Source of the DNA: Oxalobacteraceae bacterium AB_14
GTDB taxonomy: Bacteria; Pseudomonadota; Gammaproteobacteria; Burkholderiales; Burkholderiaceae_D
Reading direction: 5' to 3'
Assembly: GCA_000381565.1 (NCBI GenBank)
Contig: KB906725.1
Coordinates: 497,435-561,434 of the forward strand
Length of the DNA stretch: 64,000 nt
The translations under genes and the position numbers were made by a program. Positions 43,937 through 53,405 of this stretch are shown here, piece after piece (the first letter of the stretch is position 1; each line of letters begins with the position of its first letter). The notes beneath the pieces were generated by a model. It did no database searches, was not told the origin of the DNA, and saw nothing but the letters and a program-made list of their open reading frames with translations.

Positions 43937-45412
43937 ATGACGACGCTACGCTACGCGGCGCTGTTGTTGGCGATGCTCGGCCTGGGGCCAACGGCTGCCG
44001 CCGCGACCGCACCGGCCACCGTCGCCGGCGCCGGACGTCCTGCGCCGGACGCGTCGCAGGGCCGCGACGCCGTAAGCCTGCGGTGCAGCGGCCAGGCGGC
44101 CACGCCGGGCAAGCTGACGCTCGCGCTGGGCAAGTCGACGCTGATGCGCATGCCGGAAGCTGTGCTGGCGCGCAGCGTCGGCAATCCAGCCGTGCTGCAG
44201 GCGATGCTGGTGGCGCCGGACACGCTGTACCTGGTCGGCGTCGACATCGGCAGCAGCAATATGATCGTGCAGGGCCGCAGCGGCGTGTGCAATGTGATCG
44301 AGGTGGTGGTCGGCATCGATCCGGCGGCGCTGCAGAACGCCCTGGCCACGCTGATGCCCACGCAAAAAGACATCCAGGTCAGCGCCGCCGGCGATACGCT
44401 GGTCCTCAGCGGCACGGTCGACGACGCGCCGACCGCCGCGCGCGTGCTGGAGCTGGCCGCCGCGTTCGTGCGGCGGCCGGCGCAGGCGCTGGAGGCGGCC
44501 ACGGGCGACAAGGGCGGCGCGGCGGCGCCCGCAACGCCAGCGCCGCCGGCATCGGCCGCCGGCGGCGCCGCGCGCATCGTCAACCTGCTCAATGTCGGCG
44601 CGCCGCAGCAGGTGATGCTGGAAGTGAAAATCGCCGAGGTCTCCAAGACGCTGCTCGACAAGCTGGAGACCGGGCTGTCGCTGAGCTTTGGCGGCGGCAG
44701 CTGGGGCGCCACGCTGGCATCGAACTTCATCAGCGGCACGCTGAAAGGGCTGCTCAGCGGCGGCAAGGCCGCGGGCAACCACATCGGCATCGCCGCCGAA
44801 AAGCAGAATGGCCTGGTGCGCATCCTGGCCGAGCCGACGGTGATGGCGATCAGCGGCCAGGAAGGCAGCTTTCTGGCGGGCGGCAAGATCTTCGTGCCGG
44901 TCGCGCAGGACAACAACAAGGTCACGCTGGAGGAAAAGGAGTTCGGCATCGGCCTGCATTTCACACCCACCGTGCTGGCCGGCGGCCGCATCAACCTGCG
45001 CGTGGCGCCGGAGGTGTCGGAGCTGTCGCGCGAAGGCATCGGCGTCTCGGCTGGCGGCTTCTCCGGCGGCGCCATCCTGCCGCTGATCACCACCCGCCGC
45101 GCCGCCACCACGGTCGAACTGTTCGACGGCCAGAGCTTCGCCATCGGTGGCCTGATCAGCAACAACCAGACCACCAACATCCGTGGCTTGCCGGTGCTGG
45201 GCGAGCTGCCGGTGCTGGGGACGCTGTTCCGCAGCACCGACTACCAGCAGGACCGCACCGAGCTGCTGTTCGTCGTCACGCCGCACCTGGTCAAGCCGCT
45301 GCCGCCGAACTACAAGCTGCCGACCGACAGTGTCGCCACACCGGGCCGCGCCCAGCTCTTCCTCGAAGGGCGCATGGAAGGGCCGCCGGCCCAGAGCACC
45401 GACCACAAATAG
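43937..45412 (+). CDS. cpaC: Tad secretin CpaC/RcpA
   Basis: A 491-residue outer membrane secretin subunit: signal peptide (ALLLAMLGLGPTAAAATA), an N-terminal pilus-secretin domain with BON-like part (LVLSGTVDDAPTAARVLELA) and a C-terminal secretin domain (VLAEPTVMAISGQEGSFLAGG; RTELLFVVTPHLVKPL). It forms the outer membrane pore of the Flp pilus. A Pro/Ala linker (AAAPATPAPPASAAGG) sits mid-protein. Confidence 0.92.
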   Translation: MTTLRYAALLLAMLGLGPTAAAATAPATVAGAGRPAPDASQGRDAVSLRCSGQAATPGKLTLALGKSTLMRMPEAVLARSVGNPAVLQAMLVAPDTLYLVGVDIGSSNMIVQGRSGVCNVIEVVVGIDPAALQNALATLMPTQKDIQVSAAGDTLVLSGTVDDAPTAARVLELAAAFVRRPAQALEAATGDKGGAAAPATPAPPASAAGGAARIVNLLNVGAPQQVMLEVKIAEVSKTLLDKLETGLSLSFGGGSWGATLASNFISGTLKGLLSGGKAAGNHIGIAAEKQNGLVRILAEPTVMAISGQEGSFLAGGKIFVPVAQDNNKVTLEEKEFGIGLHFTPTVLAGGRINLRVAPEVSELSREGIGVSAGGFSGGAILPLITTRRAATTVELFDGQSFAIGGLISNNQTTNIRGLPVLGELPVLGTLFRSTDYQQDRTELLFVVTPHLVKPLPPNYKLPTDSVATPGRAQLFLEGRMEGPPAQSTDHK

Positions 45413-45425
45413 ACGGGATACGACG

Positions 45426-45704
45426 ATGCGAACCCTATTTAGCCTGCCACTGGCATGCACGCTGGCCTCCTGCGCGCTGCCGCTCACGCCCACCACGCCG
45501 CAATGGGACCGGCACTTCGGCGAGGCCGCCCGCGTAACGCTGGCGCGGCAGGTGAACGACGCGGACGCCGGCCGCAACGGCGACCCGGCGGCCGGCATGG
45601 ACGGCCGCGCCGCGCGCGCCGCGTTTGAGCGCTACCAGAAGGCCAGCAGCGATCCCGCGCCGCAGCCGTCCGCATTTACCATCGGCGTCAGCGGCGCCAA
45701 GTAA
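45426..45704 (+). CDS. small Tad-locus lipoprotein
   Basis: A 92-residue protein with a lipoprotein signal (LACTLASC lipobox; Cys near residue 16). The mature part has a conserved-looking AFERYQKASSDPAPQPSAF segment and ends FTIGVSGAK. It is 13 nt after cpaC and 9 nt before cpaE, so it is in the operon. It fills the slot of small pilus assembly lipoproteins (RcpB/CpaD-like) but is shorter. A secretin-pilotin or accessory role is possible; the exact family is uncertain. Confidence 0.75.
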   Translation: MRTLFSLPLACTLASCALPLTPTTPQWDRHFGEAARVTLARQVNDADAGRNGDPAAGMDGRAARAAFERYQKASSDPAPQPSAFTIGVSGAK

Positions 45705-45713
45705 GGAGTGACC

Positions 45714-46892
45714 ATGAAAGCACTGATGATCAGCAGGGACAGCCTGCTGCACGCCGAAGTCGCCGCCCAAGGCTCCGCGCGCATGCCCGCCCTGCAGCTG
45801 GTGGCGTCGCGCAACGGCCTGCGCGACGCGGTCGAACGCCAGTTGCCGGAGACGCCGGAGCTGGTGATCGTCGACGCCAGCGATGTGGGCGCGGACGAGG
45901 CGGAACTGGTCGAGCGCCTCAGCAAGCTGTATCCATCGTCCTCCTTCATGCTGCTGACGCGCGAGCCGCAGCAGGACCTGCTGATCCGCGCCATGCGCGC
46001 CGGCATCCGCGAGGTGCTGCAGCTGCCGCTGGTGCACAGCGCTTTCCATGAAACGATGAGCCGCATCGAAGTGGCGGCCGGCGTCAGCCAGACGCGCGAG
46101 GGCAAGGTGCTGGCCTTCATTTCCTGCAAGGGCGGCAGCGGCGCGACCTTCCTGTCGACCAACTTCGGCTACGCGCTGGCCGCGCTGGCCGACAAGAAGG
46201 TGCTGCTGATCGACCTGCACGGCCAGTTCGGCGACGCCACGCTGTATGTGTCGGACCAGAAGCCGGCGATGACGCTGTCCGACATCTGCGCGCAGATCGG
46301 CCGCATGGACGGCTCCTTCCTCGATTCCTGCCTGGTGCATGTGGCGTCCAACTTCGGCGTGCTGGCGGCGGCCGACGATCCCAACTACGCGGTCGACATG
46401 AAGCCGGAGCACATAGACACCATCCTGCGCGTGGCGCGCCAGCACTACGACTTCATCGTGCTCGATGTCGGCCGCCAGATCGACGCCATCTCGCTGCGCG
46501 CGCTGGACCAGGCGGACACCATCCACCCGGTGCTGCAACTGGCGCTGCCGGACATCCGCGACGGCCGCCGGCTGCTGGACATCTTCCGCTCGCTGGGTTA
46601 CCCGAGCGAGCGCACCCGCCTGATCGTCAACCGCTACGAAAAGGGCGGCAAGCTGCGCCTGATGGACCTGGAGCAGGCGCTGGGCGCGGAGGTGGTGCAC
46701 ACGGTGCCGAACGACTATCTGTCGGCCACCGATTCGGTCAACCAGGGCATCCCGGTGCTGCAGCTGTCGCGCAGCAGCGCGGTGGCGCGCAGCCTGGCCG
46801 AGCTGGTGGAGCAGGTGACGGCGCGCCGGGTGGCCGAGAGCAAGGGCCTGTTCGACCGCCTGTTCGGCCGCAACAACGACAACGGAGAATGA
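45714..46892 (+). CDS. cpaE: Tad localisation ATPase CpaE/TadZ
   Basis: A 392-residue protein with an N-terminal receiver-like domain (about 1-120) and a C-terminal MinD/ParA-type ATPase (FISCKGGSGATFLSTNFGYA). The deviant Walker A has Ala where a Lys is normal, a feature known in TadZ/CpaE proteins, so ATP use may be altered. It positions the pilus machine at a pole or focus. AAGGAG is 5 nt before the ATG at 45714. Overall sequence and position are typical. Confidence 0.9.
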   Translation: MKALMISRDSLLHAEVAAQGSARMPALQLVASRNGLRDAVERQLPETPELVIVDASDVGADEAELVERLSKLYPSSSFMLLTREPQQDLLIRAMRAGIREVLQLPLVHSAFHETMSRIEVAAGVSQTREGKVLAFISCKGGSGATFLSTNFGYALAALADKKVLLIDLHGQFGDATLYVSDQKPAMTLSDICAQIGRMDGSFLDSCLVHVASNFGVLAAADDPNYAVDMKPEHIDTILRVARQHYDFIVLDVGRQIDAISLRALDQADTIHPVLQLALPDIRDGRRLLDIFRSLGYPSERTRLIVNRYEKGGKLRLMDLEQALGAEVVHTVPNDYLSATDSVNQGIPVLQLSRSSAVARSLAELVEQVTARRVAESKGLFDRLFGRNNDNGE

Positions 46893-46893
46893 C

Positions 46894-48246
46894 ATGAGCC
46901 TACGTGAACGACTGGCGACGGCGGACGACAGCCGCCAGGGCTTGATCATCGGCGGCCTGCCAGGGCTGGCGGCATCGGCCTACCAGGAGCTGAAGAAGAG
47001 CATGCACCAGACGATACTCGACCGTATCGACCTGGAACGCCTGAAGCGGCTGACGCCCGAGCAGTTCAAGCACGAGCTGGCGCTGCTGGTCCAGCGCATC
47101 ATCGAGGAGGAGCGCATCGTGCTCAATCAGCACGAGCGGCATAGCCTGGTGCTCGACATCCAGCACGAGATGCTGGGTTTCGGGCCGCTGGAGCCGCTGC
47201 TGGCCGATCCCGGCGTGTCCGACATCCTGGTCAACACCTGCGCCAAGGTCTACGTCGAACGCGCCGGCCGGCTGGAGCTGACCGACGTCACCTTCAACGA
47301 CAACGCCCACCTGATGAAGATCATCGAGAAGATCGTCTCGCGCGTGGGCCGCCGCGTGGACGAATCGAGCCCGATGGTCGACGCGCGGCTGCCGGACGGA
47401 TCGCGCGTGAACGCCATCATTCCGCCGCTGGCGATCGACGGCCCGATCCTGTCGATACGCCGCTTCTCGGTCAATCCGCTGACGGTGCAGAACCTGCTCG
47501 ACTACCGCAGCCTGACGCCGCCGATGATGGAGGTGCTGAAGGCGCTGGGCCAGGCCAAGGTCAACATCCTGATCTCCGGCGGCACCGGCAGCGGCAAGAC
47601 CACCATGCTGAACCTGCTGTCCGGCTTCATCCCGGCGGTCGAGCGCATCGTCACCATCGAGGACGCGGCCGAGCTGCAGATGCGCCAGCCGCATGTGGTG
47701 CGGCTGGAGACGCGGCCGCCCAACATCGAGGGCAAGGGCGAGGTCAATCAGCGCTCGCTGGTGCGCAACGCGCTGCGCATGCGGCCGGACCGCATCATCC
47801 TCGGCGAGGTGCGCGGGCCGGAGGCGCTGGACATGCTGCAGGCGATGAACACCGGCCACGAAGGCTCGCTGGCCACCATCCACTCGAACACCCCGCGCGA
47901 CGCCTTGTCGCGGCTGGAGAACATGGTCGGCATGACCGGCTTGAACCTGACCCCGCGCGCCACGCGGCAGCAGATCTGCTCCGCCGTGACGGTGGTGATG
48001 CAGGTGTCGCGGCTGACCGACGGCACCCGCAAGCTGGTCAGCCTGCAGGAGATCACCGGCATGGAGGGCGACGTGATCGCCATGCACGAGATCTTCCGCT
48101 ACGAGCAAAAGGGCGTGGATGCGAACGGCAAGGTGCTGGGGCGCTTTTCCGCCACCGGCGTGCGGCCGCGCTTCGCCGACCGCCTGCGCATGTTCGGCGT
48201 GCCGGTGGCCGATTCTGTGTTCGATCCCGACAAGATCTACGAGTAG
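46894..48246 (+). CDS. cpaF: Tad secretion ATPase CpaF/TadA
   Basis: A 450-residue VirB11/GspE-type hexameric motor: N-terminal helical domain, then Walker A GGTGSGKTT (about residue 230), Asp box, Walker B RIILGEVRGPEALDML and His box TGHEGSLATIHSN. It powers Flp extension and possibly retraction. It starts 1 nt after cpaE stops, with GGAG upstream. Confidence 0.95.
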   Translation: MSLRERLATADDSRQGLIIGGLPGLAASAYQELKKSMHQTILDRIDLERLKRLTPEQFKHELALLVQRIIEEERIVLNQHERHSLVLDIQHEMLGFGPLEPLLADPGVSDILVNTCAKVYVERAGRLELTDVTFNDNAHLMKIIEKIVSRVGRRVDESSPMVDARLPDGSRVNAIIPPLAIDGPILSIRRFSVNPLTVQNLLDYRSLTPPMMEVLKALGQAKVNILISGGTGSGKTTMLNLLSGFIPAVERIVTIEDAAELQMRQPHVVRLETRPPNIEGKGEVNQRSLVRNALRMRPDRIILGEVRGPEALDMLQAMNTGHEGSLATIHSNTPRDALSRLENMVGMTGLNLTPRATRQQICSAVTVVMQVSRLTDGTRKLVSLQEITGMEGDVIAMHEIFRYEQKGVDANGKVLGRFSATGVRPRFADRLRMFGVPVADSVFDPDKIYE

Positions 48247-48250
48247 CGGC

Positions 48251-49228
48251 ATGGATGCGATCTTCTCCGCCTTTGCGGTGCTGCTGTTCGCCGCCGTGAT
48301 CCTGATGATCGAAGGCGCCTGGCTGTGGTGGTCGGGCGCGCACGGCAGCGGTGCGCGGCGCATTTCCAAGCGCCTGCGGCTGATGGCGGCGCGCGGCGAG
48401 CGCGGCGGAGAGCGGATCGATATCCTCAAGCAGCGCAGCTACAGCCGCAATCGGGCGCTGGACAAGATCCTGCGCCGCTTCAAGCACCTGGCTTTGCTGG
48501 ATCGACTGCTGCTGCAAGCGGGCGTACGCTGGTCGGTGGCGCAGTTCCTCGGCTGCGTGCTGGCGTTGCTGGCGCCGGCGCTGCTGGTGCCGGCCATGCT
48601 GGAGTTGCCCACGCTGGCGGCGAGCGGCATGCTGGCGACGATACTGTCGCTGCCCTGGGCGCTGCTGATGCGCACCCGGCGCGCGCGCCTGGTCAAGCTG
48701 GAGGAGCAGCTGCCGGAGGCCGCGGATTTTCTCGGCAGGGCGCTGCGGGCCGGCCACTCCTTCGCCAACGTGATGCAGATGGTGGGCGAGGAAATGCCGG
48801 AGCCGATCGCCGGCGAATTCAAGTTCGCCTACGAAGAGATCAACTATGGCGTGCCGATGAACGAAGCCTTGCACAACCTGGCGATGCGCGTGCCGCTGAC
48901 CGACCTGCGCTACCTGGTGATCGCGGTGCTGATACAGCGCGAATCCGGCGGCAACCTGGCCGAAGTCCTGGGCAACATCAGCCGCCTGATACGAGCCCGC
49001 CTGCGGCTGCTGGCGCAGGTGCGCGTGATGTCGGCCGAGGGGCGGATGTCGGCGTGGATACTCGGCCTGCTGCCGCTGGGCGTGCTGGCGCTGATGTTGT
49101 TGTCCAATCCCGCTTACGTGAAGGTGCTGTGGACCGATCCGGCCGGCGTGACGCTGACCTGGTATGCGCTGGCGATGGCCGCTGGCGGCGTCATATGGAT
49201 GCGCAAAGTGATACACATACGGGTGTGA
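48251..49228 (+). CDS. tadB: Tad inner membrane platform protein TadB
   Basis: A 325-residue membrane protein with an N-terminal helix (VLLFAAVILMIEGAWLWW), a cytoplasmic T2SSF (GspF-like) domain (LPEAADFLGRALRAGHSFANVM; ESGGNLAEVLGNIS) and C-terminal transmembrane helices. With TadC it forms the platform that couples the CpaF motor to pilin. It starts 4 nt after cpaF, and a TAG-GCGGC gap gives only a weak ribosome site. Confidence 0.9.
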   Translation: MDAIFSAFAVLLFAAVILMIEGAWLWWSGAHGSGARRISKRLRLMAARGERGGERIDILKQRSYSRNRALDKILRRFKHLALLDRLLLQAGVRWSVAQFLGCVLALLAPALLVPAMLELPTLAASGMLATILSLPWALLMRTRRARLVKLEEQLPEAADFLGRALRAGHSFANVMQMVGEEMPEPIAGEFKFAYEEINYGVPMNEALHNLAMRVPLTDLRYLVIAVLIQRESGGNLAEVLGNISRLIRARLRLLAQVRVMSAEGRMSAWILGLLPLGVLALMLLSNPAYVKVLWTDPAGVTLTWYALAMAAGGVIWMRKVIHIRV

Positions 49229-49238
49229 GGAGCGCGGC

Positions 49239-50174
49239 ATGGATATCCGGCAGATAGGTTTTCTCGTTATCGTGTTCGCGGTGGTGGCGGGCGTGGCGCT
49301 GGTGGCGTTGCTCGGGTTTTCATCGGTGCCGATACGCGAGCGGCTAGGTGATTTTATCGGCAAGTCGGAATCGCCGGCGCCGATAGAAGGGGGCTGGATA
49401 GAGAAGGTCGCGCAGGCGGCGCGACCGTTTTCGCGGCTGTCGCTGCCGGAGGAGGGCTGGGAGCGCTCGCCGCTGCGCACACGCTTCATGAACGCGGGCT
49501 GGCGCAGCGCGTCGGCGCCGTCGCTGTACTTCGCCGCCAAGACGCTGCTGGCACTGGGGCTCCCGGCCCTGCTGGCGGGACTGGGCGCCGCCGCGCTGGA
49601 GCATACGCTGAACCGGGGCTTCATCTACCTGCTGTTGATGACGGCGGCCAGCGGCTACTACCTGCCGAACGTCGTCTTGTCGCGCCGGGCGGCCAGCCGC
49701 TGTCGCGAGATCTTCGAGAACTTCCCCGATGCGCTGGATCTGTTGACCGTCTGCGTGGAAGCGGGCCTGAGCCTGGAACGCGCCATGGCCAAGGTGGCCG
49801 GCGAAATCCACATCAAGAGCGTGGCGCTGGCGCAGGAACTGCAATTGGCGCTGATGGAAATGCGCGCGGGCTTCAGCAAAGAGAAGGCCTTGCGCAACCT
49901 GGCCTTGCGCAGCGGCGTCGACGATGTCGATACGCTGGTGGCGATGCTGATACAGTCGGAACGCTTCGGCACCAGCATGGGCGAATCGCTGCGGGTACAC
50001 TCGGATAATCTGCGCGCCAAGCGCAGCCTGATCGCCGAGGAAGTCGCCGCCAAGATCGCGTTGAAGCTGCTGTTCCCGCTGATCTTCTGTATTTTTCCGA
50101 CCCTGATGCTGGTGCTGATCGGCCCCGCCGGCATACAGATTTACCGCATGCTGCCGAGCATGTTGGGAAAATAG
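49239..50174 (+). CDS. tadC: Tad inner membrane platform protein TadC
   Basis: A 311-residue TadB paralogue: N-terminal helix, hydrophobic pair (about 105-145), a T2SSF domain (FPDALDLLTVCVEAGLSLERAM; ERFGTSMGESLRVHSDNLRAK) and a last helix (LLFPLIFCIFPTLMLVLIG). GGAG lies 6 nt before the ATG. It is the last intact tad gene; a 22-codon stub follows. Confidence 0.9.
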   Translation: MDIRQIGFLVIVFAVVAGVALVALLGFSSVPIRERLGDFIGKSESPAPIEGGWIEKVAQAARPFSRLSLPEEGWERSPLRTRFMNAGWRSASAPSLYFAAKTLLALGLPALLAGLGAAALEHTLNRGFIYLLLMTAASGYYLPNVVLSRRAASRCREIFENFPDALDLLTVCVEAGLSLERAMAKVAGEIHIKSVALAQELQLALMEMRAGFSKEKALRNLALRSGVDDVDTLVAMLIQSERFGTSMGESLRVHSDNLRAKRSLIAEEVAAKIALKLLFPLIFCIFPTLMLVLIGPAGIQIYRMLPSMLGK

Positions 50175-50180
50175 GAGGCG

Positions 50181-50249
50181 ATGATGAAACGTACACTGGG
50201 CGCCGCATGCACCGGCGCGTTGCTGATGCCGTGCAAGCCCGCTATCTGA
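50181..50249 (+). pseudogene. 22-codon stub at the expected tadD position
   Basis: A strong AGGAGG overlaps the tadC stop and is followed by ATGATGAAACG. The peptide starts MMKRTLGAACTGALLMPC, like the beginning of a lipoprotein signal, but stops after 22 residues. In Tad operons tadC is usually followed by tadD, a TPR lipoprotein with such a start. The stub looks like the 5' scar of a deleted tadD. No TPR or TadE/F/G coding remains in the window. Confidence 0.6.
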
Positions 50250-50252
50250 AGT

Positions 50253-50292
50253 AAAAAAAAACCGTCCGGGAGGCGTGAGCCTCGCGGACGGT
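50253..50292 (-). terminator. rho-independent terminator for the GIN-domain gene
   Basis: On the minus strand ACCGTCCGCGAGGC-TCAC-GCCTCCCGGACGGT pairs almost fully and runs into a T-tract of about nine. It closes the gene that stops at 50336 and may also stop tad transcripts on the plus strand. Confidence 0.85.
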
Positions 50293-50335
50293 AAAAACAC
50301 ACCCATGTGTTTCCTGCTGCGGACTACCGCATTCC

Positions 50336-51109
50336 TTACTGCCAGCTGATGCTGCCCATGCCGCGGGCGCTGGCGCTACGATTGGCCGGGTTGCCGTACA
50401 CCTTGGCCGAACCCATGCCCGATAACTTCATATTCGCGCTGGTCTTCGCGTACACCGACGCGCTCCCCAGTCCTGACATATTCACTTCCACCGAGTCGGC
50501 GCGCAGCTGCTCCGCATCGAGGCCGCCGACGCCGCCAAGGCTGGCGTGCAGCTGCCTGGTCTGGCCGGTGATTTCGATGTGGCCGGTGCCGCGCAGATTC
50601 AGGTCGACGTTGTCGCTGTTGCCGGCGTTGACGGTCATGCTGCCGACGCCGCCCAGCTTCACGTCGACGTTGCGGTACTGGGCGTTGACCTTGACCGAGC
50701 CGGCGCCGTCCAGCGCCAGGTGCAGCTTGTCGCCGCTGAAGCCGTTCACTTCGGTGGAACCGACGCCGCCCGACACCACCTGGTGCAGATTTGGCAGCGT
50801 CAGTTCCGCCCGCAGGTCTTGCCTTCTTCCGAAGTTGAAGCTGAAGTTGCGGGCCTTGCTGGTGCCGATGTGCAGGGTGTCACCGGTCTGCTCCACCGTC
50901 ACTTTTTTCAGCGCGTCAGCCTCTCCGTATAGAGTCAGCGACGCGACTGGACCTTGCTTGACCTTGAGGCTGATGACGCCATCAAGATCGATGTTGACGG
51001 CGCGCGCATCGACGCTGCGGGTCTCGCTGGTCACATCGGCGGCCAGCGCGGCGCTGGCGCCGCTGCTCAGTACCGTGGCCAGCATCGCAGCCTTCAGATA
51101 TTTTTTCAT
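50336..51109 (-). CDS. DUF2807/GIN-domain secreted protein
   Basis: A 257-residue protein with a signal peptide ending ALA-ADV and a repetitive, Gly- and Asn-rich body of short beta-strands (GVGSTEVNGFSGDKLHLALDG; GTGHIEITGQ; GLGSASVYAK). This is the putative auto-transporter adhesin head GIN (DUF2807) beta-helix type. The protein is periplasmic or surface-exposed. GGAG lies 6 nt before the ATG at 51109 (an ATG at 51112 is adjacent). The role is unknown. A strong terminator follows. Confidence 0.82.
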   Translation of the reverse strand: MKKYLKAAMLATVLSSGASAALAADVTSETRSVDARAVNIDLDGVISLKVKQGPVASLTLYGEADALKKVTVEQTGDTLHIGTSKARNFSFNFGRRQDLRAELTLPNLHQVVSGGVGSTEVNGFSGDKLHLALDGAGSVKVNAQYRNVDVKLGGVGSMTVNAGNSDNVDLNLRGTGHIEITGQTRQLHASLGGVGGLDAEQLRADSVEVNMSGLGSASVYAKTSANMKLSGMGSAKVYGNPANRSASARGMGSISWQ

Positions 51110-51142
51110 CATGCGCTCCGTCGTTCAGCGTGAATTCGTCTA

Positions 51143-51346
51143 TTACAGTGCGGCTTTTTCGGCGGCGGTCAGGCGCTTGGCGCTGACGGTGACCACTTGC
51201 ATTTTGCTGGTGTCGGCCTTGGCGGCGACTGCTGCCACTGGGGCGGCGCTGTGCATGGCCGGTACGGCGGCGGTGGCGAAGGAGGTAGCGCTGGCGACGA
51301 CGATTGCGGCGACGAAGATGGCTTCCATGTTTTTAGCGATGTTCAT
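51143..51346 (-). CDS. small exported protein, function unknown
   Basis: A 67-residue protein with a signal-like hydrophobic segment (AIFVAAIVVASATSFATA) and an Ala-rich mature part ending VVTVSAKRLTAAEKAAL. AAGGAG lies 6 nt before the ATG, which supports real translation. It precedes the GIN-domain gene on the same strand (30-nt gap) and may be co-expressed. No family was recognised. Confidence 0.65.
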   Translation of the reverse strand: MNIAKNMEAIFVAAIVVASATSFATAAVPAMHSAAPVAAVAAKADTSKMQVVTVSAKRLTAAEKAAL

Positions 51347-51470
51347 TTTGAGCTCCTTGGGTGGTTAGTTTCACTGCGTTTTGTCTTGCGTTGAGTGAAC
51401 TATAGACAAGGGCCCCCTGACCATCCACCGGGATGTGACGAACTGCAAAAACGAGGGGTCAGAATGCGGA

Positions 51471-52373
51471 TTAGCGGTGTGAAAGCGCGCCGCACAGCAG
51501 GTCCTGGCTGCCGGCGTAGAGCTGGGACAGCCAGGCGGAGACGGTCTTGAAGCGGGCGATGGAGCCGGCGTCGCGATGGCTGAGCAGCCAGATGTCGCGC
51601 TGTACCTCGACGCCGCCGCCGATGCGCTCCAGCCCCTCCTGCCGCCCCACGATGCAGGGCAGCAGCGCCATGCCGACGCCGGCGCGGCAGGCACGCACCA
51701 TCGTGCTCAGGCTGTTCACCTTGAGCACGATGCGCGGTTGCGGGTCCATCTGCGCCAGCCAGCGCATCTCGCCGGTGGCGGCCAGCGCGTCGTCGTAGGC
51801 GATCCACGGCTGGGTGCCCCAGCAGGCGCGCGGCGTGCCGGCGAAGCGGGCGTGGCCGTAGACGGCGAAGCCCAGGTCGCCCAGCTTGCGCATCACCAGC
51901 GCCGCGTCCTCGCCCGGCTTGCCCAGGCGCAGGGCGAAGTCGGCCTCGCGGCGGGTGAAGGACAGGTTCTGGTTTTCCGCCTGCAGCGTCAGTTGCAGCT
52001 GCGGATGCTGGGCGTGCAGGGCGGGAACGTGTTCCAGCAGCCAGTAGTCGAACAGGAAGTCGATGGAGGTGAGGTTGACCGGGCCGGCGGTGGCGTCGGC
52101 CTCCTGCGACGAGGCTTGCAACATGCTCTGGACGTTGCCGTACACCGCTTCGCCGTGCTGGACGAACACCTGGCCGGCGTCGGTCAGCCGGTAGCCGGTG
52201 TTGTCGCGGATGAACAGGCGCAGCTTGAGCGACTTTTCGGCGGCGGCGATGCGGCGGCTGATGGTCGAGGCGTCCACGCCCAGCTGGCGGCCGGTGGCGC
52301 TCATGCTGCCGCTGCGGGCCAGCGCCAGGATCAGCGGGATGTCGTTCCAGTCGAAGTCGCTACTTGAGGGCAT
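51471..52373 (-). CDS. LysR family transcriptional regulator
   Basis: A 300-residue protein with an N-terminal HTH (SMSATGRQLGVDASTISRRI) and a LysR effector domain. The start at 52373 is chosen because the open frame that continues upstream for hundreds of codons runs antisense through the hydrolase gene and lacks sense. It is divergent from the alpha/beta hydrolase, with 168 nt between the starts, so it probably controls that gene. Effector unknown. Confidence 0.87.
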   Translation of the reverse strand: MPSSSDFDWNDIPLILALARSGSMSATGRQLGVDASTISRRIAAAEKSLKLRLFIRDNTGYRLTDAGQVFVQHGEAVYGNVQSMLQASSQEADATAGPVNLTSIDFLFDYWLLEHVPALHAQHPQLQLTLQAENQNLSFTRREADFALRLGKPGEDAALVMRKLGDLGFAVYGHARFAGTPRACWGTQPWIAYDDALAATGEMRWLAQMDPQPRIVLKVNSLSTMVRACRAGVGMALLPCIVGRQEGLERIGGGVEVQRDIWLLSHRDAGSIARFKTVSAWLSQLYAGSQDLLCGALSHR

Positions 52374-52541
52374 GGGCGGTGTCGGGTTGGGGGGCCTGCG
52401 TTTTTGCAAAGTGGGCTTGCAGGGCTGTCTGTTCCGCAAACCCGCCGGCAGGCCTAAGATGCATTCCATCGCAAGGCCAAACGTGCCGGAAACTGTAGCA
52501 CAACACCAGATATCCACACATCGACTAAAAGGAAGAAGATC

Positions 52542-53396
52542 ATGAACAACGCTAGCCAAATCACCAGCAGCACCATCACCACCCGCGACGGCGTCCAGAT
52601 CTATTACAAGGATTGGGGCCCGCGCGGCGGCCAGCCGGTCGTGCTCAGCCATGGCTGGCCGCTCAATGCCGACAGCTGGGAATCGGCAGCCTTCCACCTG
52701 GCCAACAACGGTTTCCGCGTGATCACCCACGACCGCCGCGGTCACGGCCGTTCGAGCCAGCCCTGGGACGGCAACGACATGGACCACTACGCCGACGACC
52801 TGGCGCAGCTGATCGAAGCGCTGGATCTGAACAACATCATCCTGGCCGGCTTCTCGACCGGCGGCGGCGAGGTGGCGCGTTATGTGGGCCGTCATGGCAC
52901 CGGGCGCATCGCCAAGCTGGGCCTGATTTCGGCGGTGCCGCCGCTGATGCTGAAAACCGCCACCAATCCGGGCGGCCTGCCGATGGAAGTGTTCGACGGC
53001 ATCCGCGCCGGCTCGGTCGCCAACCGCGCGCAGCTGTACCTGGATATCGCCTCGGGTCCGTTCTACGGCTATAACCGTGCTGGCGCCAAGCCGTCGCAGG
53101 GCATCATCCAGGCCTGGTATGCGCAAGGCATGCAGGCCGGCCACAAGAACACCTACGACTCGATCAAGGCTTTCTCGGAAACCGACTTCCGCGACGATCT
53201 GAAGAAATTCGACAAGCCGACCCTGATCATCCACGGCGACGACGACCAGATCGTGCCGATAGACGCCGCCGGCAAGGCTTCGGCCGCCATCGTCCAGTAT
53301 GCCAAGCTGATCGTCTACGCCGGCGCGCCGCACGGCCTGACCGACACCCACAAGGACCAGTTTAACGCCGACTTCCTGGCGTTCGCCCAGTCCTAA
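52542..53396 (+). CDS. alpha/beta hydrolase (non-haem chloroperoxidase-like)
   Basis: A 284-residue alpha/beta-hydrolase of the cofactor-free haloperoxidase/esterase type. It has the oxyanion region SHGWPLNADSW, nucleophile GFSTGGGE (Ser105), Asp in IHGDDDQIVP (about 230) and His in GAPHGLTDTH. Family members usually have GFSMGGGE, so Thr replaces Met next to the Ser. They hydrolyse esters and form peracids. A GGAAG-rich site precedes the ATG. A perfect GGGCCC hairpin follows the gene. It is probably regulated by the divergent LysR. Confidence 0.88.
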   Translation: MNNASQITSSTITTRDGVQIYYKDWGPRGGQPVVLSHGWPLNADSWESAAFHLANNGFRVITHDRRGHGRSSQPWDGNDMDHYADDLAQLIEALDLNNIILAGFSTGGGEVARYVGRHGTGRIAKLGLISAVPPLMLKTATNPGGLPMEVFDGIRAGSVANRAQLYLDIASGPFYGYNRAGAKPSQGIIQAWYAQGMQAGHKNTYDSIKAFSETDFRDDLKKFDKPTLIIHGDDDQIVPIDAAGKASAAIVQYAKLIVYAGAPHGLTDTHKDQFNADFLAFAQS

Positions 53397-53405
53397 AGCG
53401 AAGAA

